DNA from: Pseudarthrobacter sp. W1I19
Lineage (GTDB): Bacteria > Actinomycetota > Actinomycetes > Actinomycetales > Micrococcaceae
Reading direction: 5' to 3'
Assembly: GCF_030817835.1 (NCBI RefSeq)
Contig: NZ_JAUSZR010000001.1
Span: 434,001 to 498,000, forward strand
DNA length: 64,000 nucleotides
Shown: one piece after another, positions 20,276-28,351 of the stretch
Numbering within the stretch: position 1 is the stretch's first letter
How the letters are laid out: every line of letters starts with the position of its first letter
Notes under the pieces: generated by a model
Told to the model about the DNA's origin: nothing
What the model saw: only the letters and a program-made list of their open reading frames with translations
The model's database searches: none
Program-made: the position numbers and the translations under genes

Positions 20276-20469
20276 CGTCGAGGCTAGGCAGTAACGGATG
20301 CATGGCGGAGATACCAATTATGAGTGGACCCATAACGGAAAACTGTGGGCTTGCCAGCCATAAGGGACGCTTATCCGTCCACGCAGTATTGGTCTTATCC
20401 ATACCCGCCGGATTTCCCTAGTGTCGAAGAAACGAGTACCGCTCGCTCCTGACTCCCTAGGAAAAGACC

Positions 20470-21678
20470 ATGCCTGAATTTGTCCCTGCATCGCGGGTGT
20501 CCCGTATCAAGTCTTCCGCAAGCGTGGCCGCCGCCGCCCGTGTGCGTGAGCTTAAGGCGGAAGGGCGCCGCATCCTCGACCTCACAGTTGGCGAGCCGGA
20601 CTTCGATACCCCGGAGCACATCAAGGCAGCCGCAGTCGAGGCCATTAGCCGCGGCGAAACCAAATACACGTCCGTCACCGGCACTCCTGCCCTTCAGCAA
20701 GCCATCCTCCAGAGCCTGGCGCAGCGGACCGGCCTTCAGTACACCCCGGCCGAGATCACCATCGGTGGCGGCGCGAAACAGGTCATCTTCACCGCGTTTA
20801 TGGCCTCCCTTGACGCCGGCGACGAAGTGATCGTCCCCGCCCCCTACTGGGTTTCTTATCCGGACATGGTGCTGGCCAATGACGGCATCCCGGTGGTGGT
20901 TCCCTGCGGCGAGGATGTTGGCTTCAAGCTCACGCCCGAAGCCCTGGCCGGTGCCCTGACCGGGCGCACCAAATGGGTCATCCTCAACGCGCCGTCCAAC
21001 CCCACCGGCGCCGTCTACTCTCCTGCTGAACTGCGGGCGCTCGCCGATGTCCTGGCCGGCTTCCCGCACGTTTACGTCCTCACCGACGAGATTTACGACC
21101 AGATCTACTTCGGCGAGGGGAAACTCACCAGCCTGGTGGAAGTGGCCCCTGAACTGAAGGACCGCATCCTCGCGGTCAACGGTGTGTCCAAGGCCTACGC
21201 CATGACCGGCTGGCGGTTGGGGTACGCTGCCGGGCCGGCTCCGGTGATCGCCGCCATCAACAAGCTGCAGTCCCAGATCTCGTCCTGCCCCTCCTCCGTG
21301 AGCCAGGCCGCCGCCGCCGCGGCCCTCACCGGCGACCAGCGATTCGTCCGGGACAGCCTCGAGGTGTACCGCAAGCGGCGGGATAAGGCAGTGGCCGCCC
21401 TGAACGCCGTCGACGGTTTGTCATGCACGACGCCGGAAGGCGCCTTCTACGCCTACGTCAACTGTGCGGGGGTTATTGGCAAGGCAGCTCCGGATGGAAC
21501 TGTCATCCGCGACGACCAGGACTTCACCCTCTACCTTCTTGAAGCCGCCTCCGTGGCGGTCATCCAGGGATCGGCCTATGGCCTGGGCCCGTACTTCCGC
21601 ATCTCCTACGCCACCAGCCTGGACGTCATCGAAGAGTCCATCGCTGCCATCGACAAGGCCGTCCAGGCCCTCAACTGA
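20470..21678 (+). CDS. PLP-dependent aminotransferase, class I/II (aspartate aminotransferase type)
   Basis: The 402-residue fold-type I aminotransferase has LDLTVGEPDFDTPEHIKAAA at the N-terminus, the NAPSNPTGAVYS block (173-184), PLP-contact TDEIYD (205-210), the PLP lysine 241 in NGVSKAYAMTGWRLGY and a C-terminal FRISYATS arginine. It belongs to the Thermus-type aspartate/broad aminotransferases. It lies 25 nt upstream of an RraA-type aldolase gene, so it probably makes the 2-oxo acid that the aldolase cleaves, for example from a 4-hydroxy- or 4-methyl-substituted glutamate. That substrate is inference. Confidence 0.92.
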   Translation: MPEFVPASRVSRIKSSASVAAAARVRELKAEGRRILDLTVGEPDFDTPEHIKAAAVEAISRGETKYTSVTGTPALQQAILQSLAQRTGLQYTPAEITIGGGAKQVIFTAFMASLDAGDEVIVPAPYWVSYPDMVLANDGIPVVVPCGEDVGFKLTPEALAGALTGRTKWVILNAPSNPTGAVYSPAELRALADVLAGFPHVYVLTDEIYDQIYFGEGKLTSLVEVAPELKDRILAVNGVSKAYAMTGWRLGYAAGPAPVIAAINKLQSQISSCPSSVSQAAAAAALTGDQRFVRDSLEVYRKRRDKAVAALNAVDGLSCTTPEGAFYAYVNCAGVIGKAAPDGTVIRDDQDFTLYLLEAASVAVIQGSAYGLGPYFRISYATSLDVIEESIAAIDKAVQALN

Positions 21679-21703
21679 CCCAACCCACACGAAGGAAAAC
21701 GCC

Positions 21704-22381
21704 GTGATTCACGTCAAAACTAATATCGACCGCCCCAGCGCCGACGCCGTCAGCCGGCTCTCGAAGTTCTCGTCGGCGACCATCCACGAGGCACAGGGGC
21801 GCAAGGGCGCACTGAGCTCCCGCATTAAGCCCATCGACAGGTCCATGTCCTTCTGCGGCCCGGCCACCACCGTCCGCTGTGCACCCCGTGACAACCTCAT
21901 GCTGCAGGTGGCCATCCATTACGCCCAGCCAGGTGACGTTGTCCTGGCCGCGGCGGGGGAGTACGAGGAAGCCGGGACGTTCGGCGATGTCCTCGGCAAC
22001 GCCATGAAAGCCAAGGGCCTGGCCGGCCTGGTGACCGACTCTGGCGTCCGCGACACCCAGGACCTGATTGAGCTGGGACTGCCCGTCTTCTCGGGCAGTG
22101 TGTCCATCAAGGGCACAGTCAAAGAGACGATCGGCCCCATCAACCACCCGGTGGTGTTCGGCGACGAAATCATCTACCCGGGCGACGTCCTGCGCGGCGA
22201 CGCCGATGGTGTAGTGGTGGTCCGCAAGGACGAGATCGAGGAAGTCATCCGCCTCTCGCAGGAGCGCGACGACGCCGAGCGCGAGCTCATCAGCCTGTAC
22301 AAGGCCGGCGGCACTACCATCGACCTCTGCAACCTGACGGACGTGTTGAAGGCTAAGGGACTACTGGTCGAGCAAGCGTAG
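21704..22381 (+). CDS. RraA-fold aldolase, HMG/CHA aldolase type
   Basis: The 225-residue protein belongs to the RraA superfamily. The divalent-metal/pyruvate-enolate site DSGVRD (Arg116, Asp117) and the GDVLGNA and GDADGVVVVRKDE segments match 4-hydroxy-4-methyl-2-oxoglutarate / 4-carboxy-4-hydroxy-2-oxoadipate aldolases better than the RNase E inhibitor RraA. The reaction would yield pyruvate plus a second oxo acid, with oxaloacetate decarboxylase side activity. Start GTG 21704 follows GAAGGA. Translationally close to the aminotransferase and followed by a terminator, giving a two-gene operon. Confidence 0.82.
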   Translation: MIHVKTNIDRPSADAVSRLSKFSSATIHEAQGRKGALSSRIKPIDRSMSFCGPATTVRCAPRDNLMLQVAIHYAQPGDVVLAAAGEYEEAGTFGDVLGNAMKAKGLAGLVTDSGVRDTQDLIELGLPVFSGSVSIKGTVKETIGPINHPVVFGDEIIYPGDVLRGDADGVVVVRKDEIEEVIRLSQERDDAERELISLYKAGGTTIDLCNLTDVLKAKGLLVEQA

Positions 22382-22402
22382 GAGCCTCGAATTCCAGCCG
22401 TG

Positions 22403-22434
22403 CAGCCGCCGCGGGCATGGTCCTGCGGCGGCTT
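22403..22434 (+). terminator. Terminator of aminotransferase-aldolase operon
   Basis: AGCCGCCGC (22404-22412) pairs with GCGGCGGCT (22425-22433), a 9-bp G+C stem with a 12-nt loop, ending in GCTTCG. It lies 22 nt after the aldolase stop. Confidence 0.7.
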
Positions 22435-22443
22435 CGCTGCGCC

Positions 22444-22718
22444 CGGTGGTTGAGCTTGCACTGAGCATGACTGATCCGGTGGTTGAGCCTGTCGAAACCC
22501 CAAGATTCGGTGGTTGAGCCTGTCGAAACCCCAAAGCCCGGTGGTTGAGCCTGCCGGAACCCCAAGATTCGGTGGTTGAGCCTGTCGGAACCCCAAAACC
22601 CGTGGGTGAGCCTGTCGAACCCCCGGGGAGGTCAGGGATGGCGCAAGCGAAACCGAAAGCCGCTGGTCAATCCCGGGACTGGGCAGGACCTATCCGGCGG
22701 TTGAGCCTGTCGAAACCC
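22444..22718. repeat. REP-arm tandem array with 31-bp period
   Basis: Copies of CGGTGGTTGAGCCTGTCGAA followed by ACCCC start at 22477, 22508, 22539, 22570 and 22601, exactly 31 bp apart, with a few substitutions (for example CTGCCGGAAC at 22551). A degenerate copy starts at 22444 and a separate one at 22694. All have the same orientation. It is one arm of the palindromes at 4489 and 6335. The roughly 345-bp gene-free stretch 22382-22727 contains only this array and the terminator. There are no unique spacers, so it is not a CRISPR array. Confidence 0.9.
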
Positions 22719-22727
22719 AGCGATCAG

Positions 22728-24284
22728 TCAGGCGGGTGGGGCATGCAGGAACCACTCGAGTGCTTCTTCGCCTGGCGAGAGCCCAAGGTAGACAAAATCC
22801 GGAGGATTCCCAGTCGCGGACTGTAGTTGGGCAGGCCAGTGTGGTGGTTCCCAGTCCTGGTGTTCGCTTTTGTAGTGGCGACCGGTGGGTGAGGTCCAGC
22901 CGGGTGGTTCATTTTTGGTGGCTGGGGTTGGTGTCCAGCCGGTGGTGTGCCGAAGCTTGTGGTGTTTGGGGCAGGGTTGTCCGAGGTTGCTGATGCCGGT
23001 GGTGCCGCCCTTGTGCCAGGCGAGGAGGTGGTCTGCCTCGTTATCCAATGAACTGTTGCTGCACCCGGGGAAAGAGCATTTGCCGTCCCGCAGCCGCAGC
23101 CAGTTCCGCATGGCCTTGGTGACCCGGTAGCTGGTGCGGCCGATTTCCAGTGGCGCCCCATCCCTGGGGTCCACGAGCACCCGGTAGAACGAGGTGGCAC
23201 CGTTGGCGACGAGTCTGCGGGCCATGGACGCGGGGATCGGACCGTAGCCGTCCAGGTTTGCCGGTTCCTCCGTGATGCCGAACAGGGCGAGTACCGGCAC
23301 GGTGACGAGGACGTCCGCTTTGGGTGCCGGGACGGTGCCTAAGGCGGCACCTGCGTACGTTTCACCCGGCCTGCCTGCGGCCGGGTCGCATTGTCCCGTG
23401 CTGCTTTGTTCTGTGCTGGCCTGTCCCGCGCTGCTTTGTCCTGTGCTGGTTTCCGGGCCGGGGTGAAGTGCGGTTCCGGCGCCGAGCAGGAGGCTGGCGG
23501 CGATGTCGGGGCGGAGTTGGGTGATGGTCCGGGGTTCGTCGGGGCTTTGGAGGCCGCGGGCGATGGCGGTGGTGCGGTTCCAGATGGCTGAGGCCTGGTC
23601 CGCCGGGACGTAGAGGGAGACCCGGGCCATGCCGTCGCGGTCCGGGGTGTATTCCATCCGCCGGTCCGCGGCGCATTTGGCGTGGCGCTTCTCGATGGAT
23701 TCGGGGTGGTGGCGTTCCCGCCACTTCCTGGCCTTGGCACGGAACCGGTACGCGGGCAGCTCCCCGACCTGCGCGGCGGTGGCCGGCCGGGGCACATCGG
23801 GGGCCAGGAACTGCGCCTCCAACGCGGCAGCGCCGGCGGGGTCAAGGCCGGCCGTTTCCTCCACCACCGCCAGGGCGTGCTGCCAGGTGATCGTCCCCGC
23901 CTGCAACGCCGACAACGTCAGCGGCCGTTCCTTCGCTACCGTGTGGGACGCGGCCAGGAACGCACCGGCTGCCCGGGAACCAAGGGTCAGGAGGGCGCCG
24001 ATTTCCGCGGCCACGGACATTTCCAGCGCCTGCACAGGTGTGTCCGGCCCCGCAATCGCCTGGGCAGTATCCGCGTACGTCACGGCAGCCCGGGCCTTCA
24101 AGCCCGCGATCCCGGCCTCCGCCACCCGCACCCCGGCAAGAATGTCCAGGCACCCATCTCCCAGCCCGGCCAATGGATCAGCATCCGAGAACGGCTCCGA
24201 ACCACACCCCTCCACCTCCGCGTTGAGCACGGCAAGGGCGGCATTGATGTCCTCAAACGCCTTCGCCACCGCCGCTTTCCCCAT
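22728..24284 (-). CDS. DUF222 protein with C-terminal HNH endonuclease domain
   Basis: The 518-residue protein has an N-terminal DUF222 region (about 1-330) and a C-terminal HNH nuclease fold: WLRLRDGKCSFPGC, EADHLLAWHKGG and NLGQPCPKHHKLRH give the two zinc-knuckle Cys pairs and the DH/H active residues. Such proteins form large multicopy families in actinobacteria (13E12-type repeats of mycobacteria) with no firm function; nicking nuclease or selfish element are suggestions. ATG 24284 is taken as start although its RBS is weak and the frame is open upstream. The linker between the domains is Thr/Gln/Ser-rich and repetitive (about residues 290-315). It ends 10 nt from the REP array. Confidence 0.85.
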   Translation of the reverse strand: MGKAAVAKAFEDINAALAVLNAEVEGCGSEPFSDADPLAGLGDGCLDILAGVRVAEAGIAGLKARAAVTYADTAQAIAGPDTPVQALEMSVAAEIGALLTLGSRAAGAFLAASHTVAKERPLTLSALQAGTITWQHALAVVEETAGLDPAGAAALEAQFLAPDVPRPATAAQVGELPAYRFRAKARKWRERHHPESIEKRHAKCAADRRMEYTPDRDGMARVSLYVPADQASAIWNRTTAIARGLQSPDEPRTITQLRPDIAASLLLGAGTALHPGPETSTGQSSAGQASTEQSSTGQCDPAAGRPGETYAGAALGTVPAPKADVLVTVPVLALFGITEEPANLDGYGPIPASMARRLVANGATSFYRVLVDPRDGAPLEIGRTSYRVTKAMRNWLRLRDGKCSFPGCSNSSLDNEADHLLAWHKGGTTGISNLGQPCPKHHKLRHTTGWTPTPATKNEPPGWTSPTGRHYKSEHQDWEPPHWPAQLQSATGNPPDFVYLGLSPGEEALEWFLHAPPA

Positions 24285-24510
24285 AAACCCATCATGACAA
24301 GGGGGTGTGACATTTTCCCTCGAGGGAGGGGCAGGGACGGGATGACCCGGACGGGCACCATTGTCCAGATTGGGAGCAATCACCGGAGTGGGCAGGAACC
24401 CGAGGCAGGAAGGGGAGGTCCCGATACGAAAAGACAGGCTTGGATAGGGGAGAGGCAGGCCTGCGGAAACGCAAGCAGGCGAAAATGGCTGCTTTCCCCG
24501 GAAGAGCCTT

Positions 24511-24741
24511 CTAGCGTGCCGGAAGCGGGTACTCCGGCGGTCCGAACAGAGCGTCCTCCAAGAGCCAGACCGTGGACCCGCCCCTGCCCGCCGGCATGAG
24601 GCTGCCTTCGAAGACGAAGATGGGGTCCATCGAGCGGTCCTCCGGACGCCAGAATCCATTCGCCGGGCAGTGGAATCCAGTTTTGGCCATCAGGCCCAAG
24701 CCCTGACCGCTAATTCTCCGCAACGTATCTATCTTTTTCAC
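24511..24741 (-). CDS. Small hypothetical protein (76 aa), AT-rich promoter region
   Basis: A frame starting at GTG 24741, six bases after GGAG, encodes 76 residues; ATG 24690 is an internal alternative. The part from MAKTGFHCPANGFWRPED onward (then IFVFEGSLMPAGRGGSTVWL, ending FGPPEYPLPAR) looks like a genuine folded small protein with two aromatic-rich strands, not antisense noise. I recognise no family. It sits alone between the DUF222 and LysR genes, preceded by an AT-rich nested inverted repeat. Confidence 0.45.
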   Translation of the reverse strand: MKKIDTLRRISGQGLGLMAKTGFHCPANGFWRPEDRSMDPIFVFEGSLMPAGRGGSTVWLLEDALFGPPEYPLPAR

Positions 24742-24751
24742 GGCGTGCTCC

Positions 24752-24803
24752 AATTAATTCTTCAAAGATTGAATCGGCCGTAATTTCCGGCCTTGAATTA
24801 ATT
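24752..24803. repeat. Nested inverted repeat, AT-rich, upstream of small ORF
   Basis: AATTAATTC (24752-24760) and GAATTAATT (24795-24803) are perfect inverted repeats enclosing an inner GC dyad (GGCCG ... CGGCC, 24776-24792). The AT content is far above that of the surroundings. It spans the region where a promoter for the 76-residue frame should lie, so it may be an operator/promoter or a relic of a mobile element end. Confidence 0.6.
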
Positions 24804-24871
24804 TTAGGATCCGCAGTGAAGCAGCGCTAAGACCAAAGACGCGTGCCCCAATAAGCGGGCGCTATGGAAAC

Positions 24872-25792
24872 TTACCGCCCATACTTATCGTTGAGCATTT
24901 CCAGAAGCATTTCCTTCAGGACCAGCAAAACGGCGGAAGCGGCCTCGGACAGCGGATCGTGGTCCGGCGTGCACAGGGCGATCTTGCATTGGAGCACGGG
25001 GTCCACGATCCGCAGGACGTTGAAGTCTTCCTCATGGAACAAAGCGTCCGCGGCGGACTTGGGCATGATGGTGGCACCGAGGTCCGCGCGGAGGAGCCTG
25101 GCGAGGGATGGAACGGACTCCACCTCGCCCACCAGCCGCAGCCCAAGCCCCTTGCTGGTGAGTCCCGCCTCGACTGTCTGGCGAAGGGTGTGGTTCTGTT
25201 CGGGCAGGAAGAGCCCGTGGCGGGCAACTTCCCCAAGGGAGATCTCGCCGTCCGCGTGGTTCACGGCGGCCCTGTTGGCGTTGACCACAAAGTGGAGGTC
25301 CTCCACGATCATGGTGGTGAACTGGACGCCCCGGATGCGCCCCGGCTCGTAAATGAGGGCCATGTCCAGCCGGCCGTTCTTAATTGCTTCGCTGAGGACG
25401 CCCCCATAAATCTCGGTGACGTGCAGGACGATGTCCGGGTACCTGCGGGCCACTTCGCTAATGATCCTCGGCGTAAGGCTCGAGGCCATGCTGTAGGGAG
25501 CGATGGCAATGGAAACCCGGCCGGAGGGTGCCGCTCCAGATTTGGCGACGTCCTGCCGGGCCTGGTCAACGAGTCGCAGGATGGACTGCGCGTGCCGGTA
25601 CAACGTATGCCCGGCAGCCGTAGGCACCACACCCTGTTTACTGCGGATCAGCAGGCGCTGCTTGAGGTCTGTCTCCAACGCCGAGACCTGCTGGCTCAGG
25701 GCAGGCTGGGCCACGTGCAGCGCCGCAGCAGCCTTGGTGATGCTTCCCGAATCCACAATCTGCACAAAGTACGCAAGCTTCCGCGTATCCAT
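24872..25792 (-). CDS. LysR-type transcriptional regulator
   Basis: The 306-residue regulator has the winged HTH at residues 1-60 (LAYFVQIVDSGSITKAAAAL, QPALSQQVSALE) and the periplasmic-binding-like effector domain from about 90. Features such as ALIYEPGRIRGV and RLVGEVESVPSLARLLRADLG place it near the nitrogen-assimilation-control/Cbl-like LTTR branch. It is divergent from the Pot-type ABC importer. A T-N11-A LTTR box lies 38 nt before its start and the same composite element precedes the Pxp-like operon 4.4 kb away, so it probably controls both. Confidence 0.93.
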   Translation of the reverse strand: MDTRKLAYFVQIVDSGSITKAAAALHVAQPALSQQVSALETDLKQRLLIRSKQGVVPTAAGHTLYRHAQSILRLVDQARQDVAKSGAAPSGRVSIAIAPYSMASSLTPRIISEVARRYPDIVLHVTEIYGGVLSEAIKNGRLDMALIYEPGRIRGVQFTTMIVEDLHFVVNANRAAVNHADGEISLGEVARHGLFLPEQNHTLRQTVEAGLTSKGLGLRLVGEVESVPSLARLLRADLGATIMPKSAADALFHEEDFNVLRIVDPVLQCKIALCTPDHDPLSEAASAVLLVLKEMLLEMLNDKYGR

Positions 25793-25829
25793 GCTGCCTT
25801 CTCTCTCTGCGGCGTTCTGAAGCCGGAAA

Positions 25830-25880
25830 GGTCATAACCGGATGCTATGGAGGGATACGCAACTGGTCTTTGTGTGATCC
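25830..25880. promoter_or_regulatory. Bipartite LysR operator, copy 1
   Basis: GGTCATAACCGG at 25830-25841 and TCTTTGTGTGATCC at 25867-25880 are separated by 25 bp. The first half extends into ATAACCGGATGCTAT (25834-25848), an ATA-N9-TAT, i.e. T-N11-A, LTTR box. Both words and their exact spacing recur at 30193-30243. The region 25793-26105 between lysR and the importer holds no gene; it also has the dyad ATGCA-TTC-TGCAT at 25973-25985. Confidence 0.8.
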
Positions 25881-26105
25881 GCATCTCTGACACTAGGTTG
25901 AACCCAGAACGCTATTTCACCAGCACTATATTCTAACCCCCGGCCAGGTATGCAATTTCGCGATGATGTCAGATGCATTCTGCATAAAGCGGAGGTTTAC
26001 CGAAACGGACGTTTTCTTTTACATTTCCGAAATATGCCACCCATAACTTCGGAGCATCCAGGATCCGCCCCTACGGCCGGGTTCTCTTTTAGAAAGAGAT
26101 GGCAC

Positions 26106-27188
26106 ATGCGAGCAATAATCAAAGGCAAAATGGCAGCCGTTGCCGCGCTTTCCGCGGCGGTGCTGGCACTCTCCGCTTGCGGGGGCGGCAATGAAGCCGC
26201 CAGCAGCGGCAGCTCCACCTCAGGCGAAGTAAATCTGATTGCGTACTCCGGGGTGTGGCAGGACCAGTACACCGCTGCGGTCATTGAACCCTTTAAGGCG
26301 AAGTACCCGGATATCAAGATCAACTTCTCCTCGAAGCGGTCCTCTGCGGAGATGCTCAGCGCACTTCAGGGTCAGAAAAGTAGCCCCGCCACGGACGTAG
26401 CCATCATGGACAACTCCGTATCCACCACCGGCAACAAACAGGGACTCTTTGAGAAAGTGGACGAGGCTGCCGTCGCCAACCTGGCCAACGTGCCCGAGAA
26501 GTTCCGGGACAAGGACGGTTACGGTCCTGTGGCGATGGTCGACGCCGTCGGCCTGCTCTACGACACGGCCGCGTTCCCCCAGGCGCCTGAGAGCTGGAAA
26601 GTCCTCTGGGACCCCGCCTATGCCGGCAAGATCAACGTCAACGCTCCGCCGTCCCTGCTGGGACTCTCACTCACCGCCATCACGGCCAAGATGGAGGGCG
26701 AGGACTACACCAAGAGCATCGACAAGGCCGTGGCAAAGCTCAAGGAGATGGCGCCCGGCGTGCAGACGTTCGCCCCTAACCCGGACGAATACCAGAACGT
26801 GATCACCGGCCAGACTGTCCTCGGTCTCGGCCAGAACGCCCGGGGTCAGTTCTACAGCGACCAGAGCAACAAGAAGATGGGCGTGACGTTCCCCGAGGAA
26901 GGAACCGTCTACCAGATCAACACGGTCAACCTGGTCAAGGGTGCCCCGCACTCCGCGGCAGCCAAGACGTTCATCAACTACGCACTGTCCCCCGAAGCGC
27001 AGACGGCGTTCGCCAAGGCACTCTTCTACGCCCCGTCCGTCACGAACGTTGACCTGCCGGCGGACGTGAAGAGCCGGGTGGTGCCCACCGACGGTTCGCT
27101 GAACATCATCCCCCTCGACGTCAACTTCCTGTCCTCGGCCCGCGATAAGTGGACCGACACCTGGAAGCGCGAAATCATCACCAAGTAG
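26106..27188 (+). CDS. ABC transporter substrate-binding lipoprotein, PotD/Fbp-like
   Basis: The 360-residue protein has a lipoprotein signal: basic MRAIIKGK, hydrophobic stretch and lipobox LSAC with Cys25, followed by a Gly/Ser-rich linker. The mature part (NLIAYSGVWQDQYTAAVIEP, later LWDPAYAGKINVNAPP) is a cluster D type-II binding protein as in spermidine/putrescine and iron(III) importers. ATG 26106 is chosen because it begins the signal peptide; the frame is open 156 nt further up. The substrate is unknown; the LysR/Pxp/Idn context suggests an acid or amino-acid-like compound rather than polyamine. Confidence 0.9.
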   Translation: MRAIIKGKMAAVAALSAAVLALSACGGGNEAASSGSSTSGEVNLIAYSGVWQDQYTAAVIEPFKAKYPDIKINFSSKRSSAEMLSALQGQKSSPATDVAIMDNSVSTTGNKQGLFEKVDEAAVANLANVPEKFRDKDGYGPVAMVDAVGLLYDTAAFPQAPESWKVLWDPAYAGKINVNAPPSLLGLSLTAITAKMEGEDYTKSIDKAVAKLKEMAPGVQTFAPNPDEYQNVITGQTVLGLGQNARGQFYSDQSNKKMGVTFPEEGTVYQINTVNLVKGAPHSAAAKTFINYALSPEAQTAFAKALFYAPSVTNVDLPADVKSRVVPTDGSLNIIPLDVNFLSSARDKWTDTWKREIITK

Positions 27189-27238
27189 CCGTCCCCGCCG
27201 GCACCCCTTTCCTCCCTTCGCATCTGGAGAACTGAACC

Positions 27239-28351
27239 GTGAGTCAAACAAAACTGTCGATCGTGGATCTGACAAAGCGATACGCCGCAGGCTTGGAGCC
27301 CGCCGTCGACCGCCTGAACATGCAGGTGGAGGAGGGGCACCTGGTGGCGCTGCTGGGCCCGTCAGGGTGCGGTAAAACCACCACGCTGAGGATGGTGGCC
27401 GGACTGATGGACCCCACCGCCGGCTCCATCGTGGTGGACGGCAAGGAAATAACCCACACCCCCGTGAACAAACGCGGTATGGGCATGGTCTTCCAGTCCT
27501 ACGCGCTGTTCCCGCATATGAACGTTGAGCAAAACGTGGCCTTCGGTCTGCAAATGCGCCAGACGCCGAAACCCGAACAGAAAAGGCGGGTTGCCGCAGC
27601 CTTGGATATGGTGCAGCTCGGGCACCTCGGCAAGCGCCAGACCCGGGAACTGTCCGGCGGGCAGCAACAGCGCATCGCGCTGGCCCGCGCACTGGTTGTG
27701 GAACCCACGCTGCTCCTGCTCGACGAGCCTCTTTCCAACCTGGATGCGAAGCTCCGCGAAACCATGCGGACGGAGATCAGATCCATCCAGCAGCGAACCC
27801 GTGCTACCACCCTCTTCGTCACCCACGACCAGGACGAAGCCCTGGACATGGCGGACCGGATCGCCGTTATGAACGGGGGACTGATCGAGCAGTTCGGCTC
27901 GCCCACCGAGGTCTACGAACGCCCGCGCACGCACTTCGTGGCCAACTTCATCGGCCAGGCCAACTTCCTGCAGGCCACGGTCGTCTCTGAAGTAGGGCCG
28001 GGCGGTGCCGGTGAGTCCCATTACAAGGTGGACATTGAAGGCCTGGGTGGGTTCGGGGCCGTCGGTTCAGCGGGACTTACCGGAAGCCATGAACTGGTGA
28101 TTCGTCCACACAGGCTCAAGGTGACTGTGGCCAGCCGCGGTGACAGGGACGCCATCGAAGGGATCATTGAGCGCGTCAGCTACACCGGCGATGCGTTGTC
28201 GGTCGCCGTCAGGGTGGACTCGAAGACGTTCAATGCACAGTTGCACACATCCAGCGGCGAACTGCCCCGCCCGGGCGACACCGCGTACCTTTCCTGGTCA
28301 CCCGAGGATGCCTACATTCTTCCGGTGACCATGAGAGGGCAGGCATCATGA
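27239..28351 (+). CDS. ABC transporter ATPase, PotA-type with TOBE domain
   Basis: The 370-residue ATPase has Walker A GPSGCGKTT (40-48), Q-loop QSYALFP, signature LSGGQQQR (138-145), Walker B LLLLDEP (157-163) and the H-loop VTHDQDEAL, then a C-terminal TOBE domain (about 280-365). It energises the importer with the two permeases that follow. Start is GTG 27239; it ends overlapping the first permease gene by four bases (ATGA). Confidence 0.93.
   Translation: MSQTKLSIVDLTKRYAAGLEPAVDRLNMQVEEGHLVALLGPSGCGKTTTLRMVAGLMDPTAGSIVVDGKEITHTPVNKRGMGMVFQSYALFPHMNVEQNVAFGLQMRQTPKPEQKRRVAAALDMVQLGHLGKRQTRELSGGQQQRIALARALVVEPTLLLLDEPLSNLDAKLRETMRTEIRSIQQRTRATTLFVTHDQDEALDMADRIAVMNGGLIEQFGSPTEVYERPRTHFVANFIGQANFLQATVVSEVGPGGAGESHYKVDIEGLGGFGAVGSAGLTGSHELVIRPHRLKVTVASRGDRDAIEGIIERVSYTGDALSVAVRVDSKTFNAQLHTSSGELPRPGDTAYLSWSPEDAYILPVTMRGQAS

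Noticed and set aside
22477..22718. CRISPR array
   Set aside because: The 31-bp units are contiguous and nearly identical; there are no variable spacers and no cas genes.
22728..24284. DUF222/HNH protein as a defence nuclease system
   Set aside because: The family is multicopy and housekeeping-like in actinobacteria, and there is no partner gene or immunity determinant next to it.
24295..24510. N-terminal extension of the DUF222 protein in the open frame up to 24659
   Set aside because: The extension is Arg/Pro/Ser-rich without domain character and overlaps the small ORF region; the ATG at 24284 fits the DUF222 start better, although its RBS is weak.
25952..25961. GCAATTTCGC, a 10-base match to the RpiR dyad at 18411
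   Set aside because: The second half-site TTGC is missing, so it is probably chance; the region has its own LysR element.
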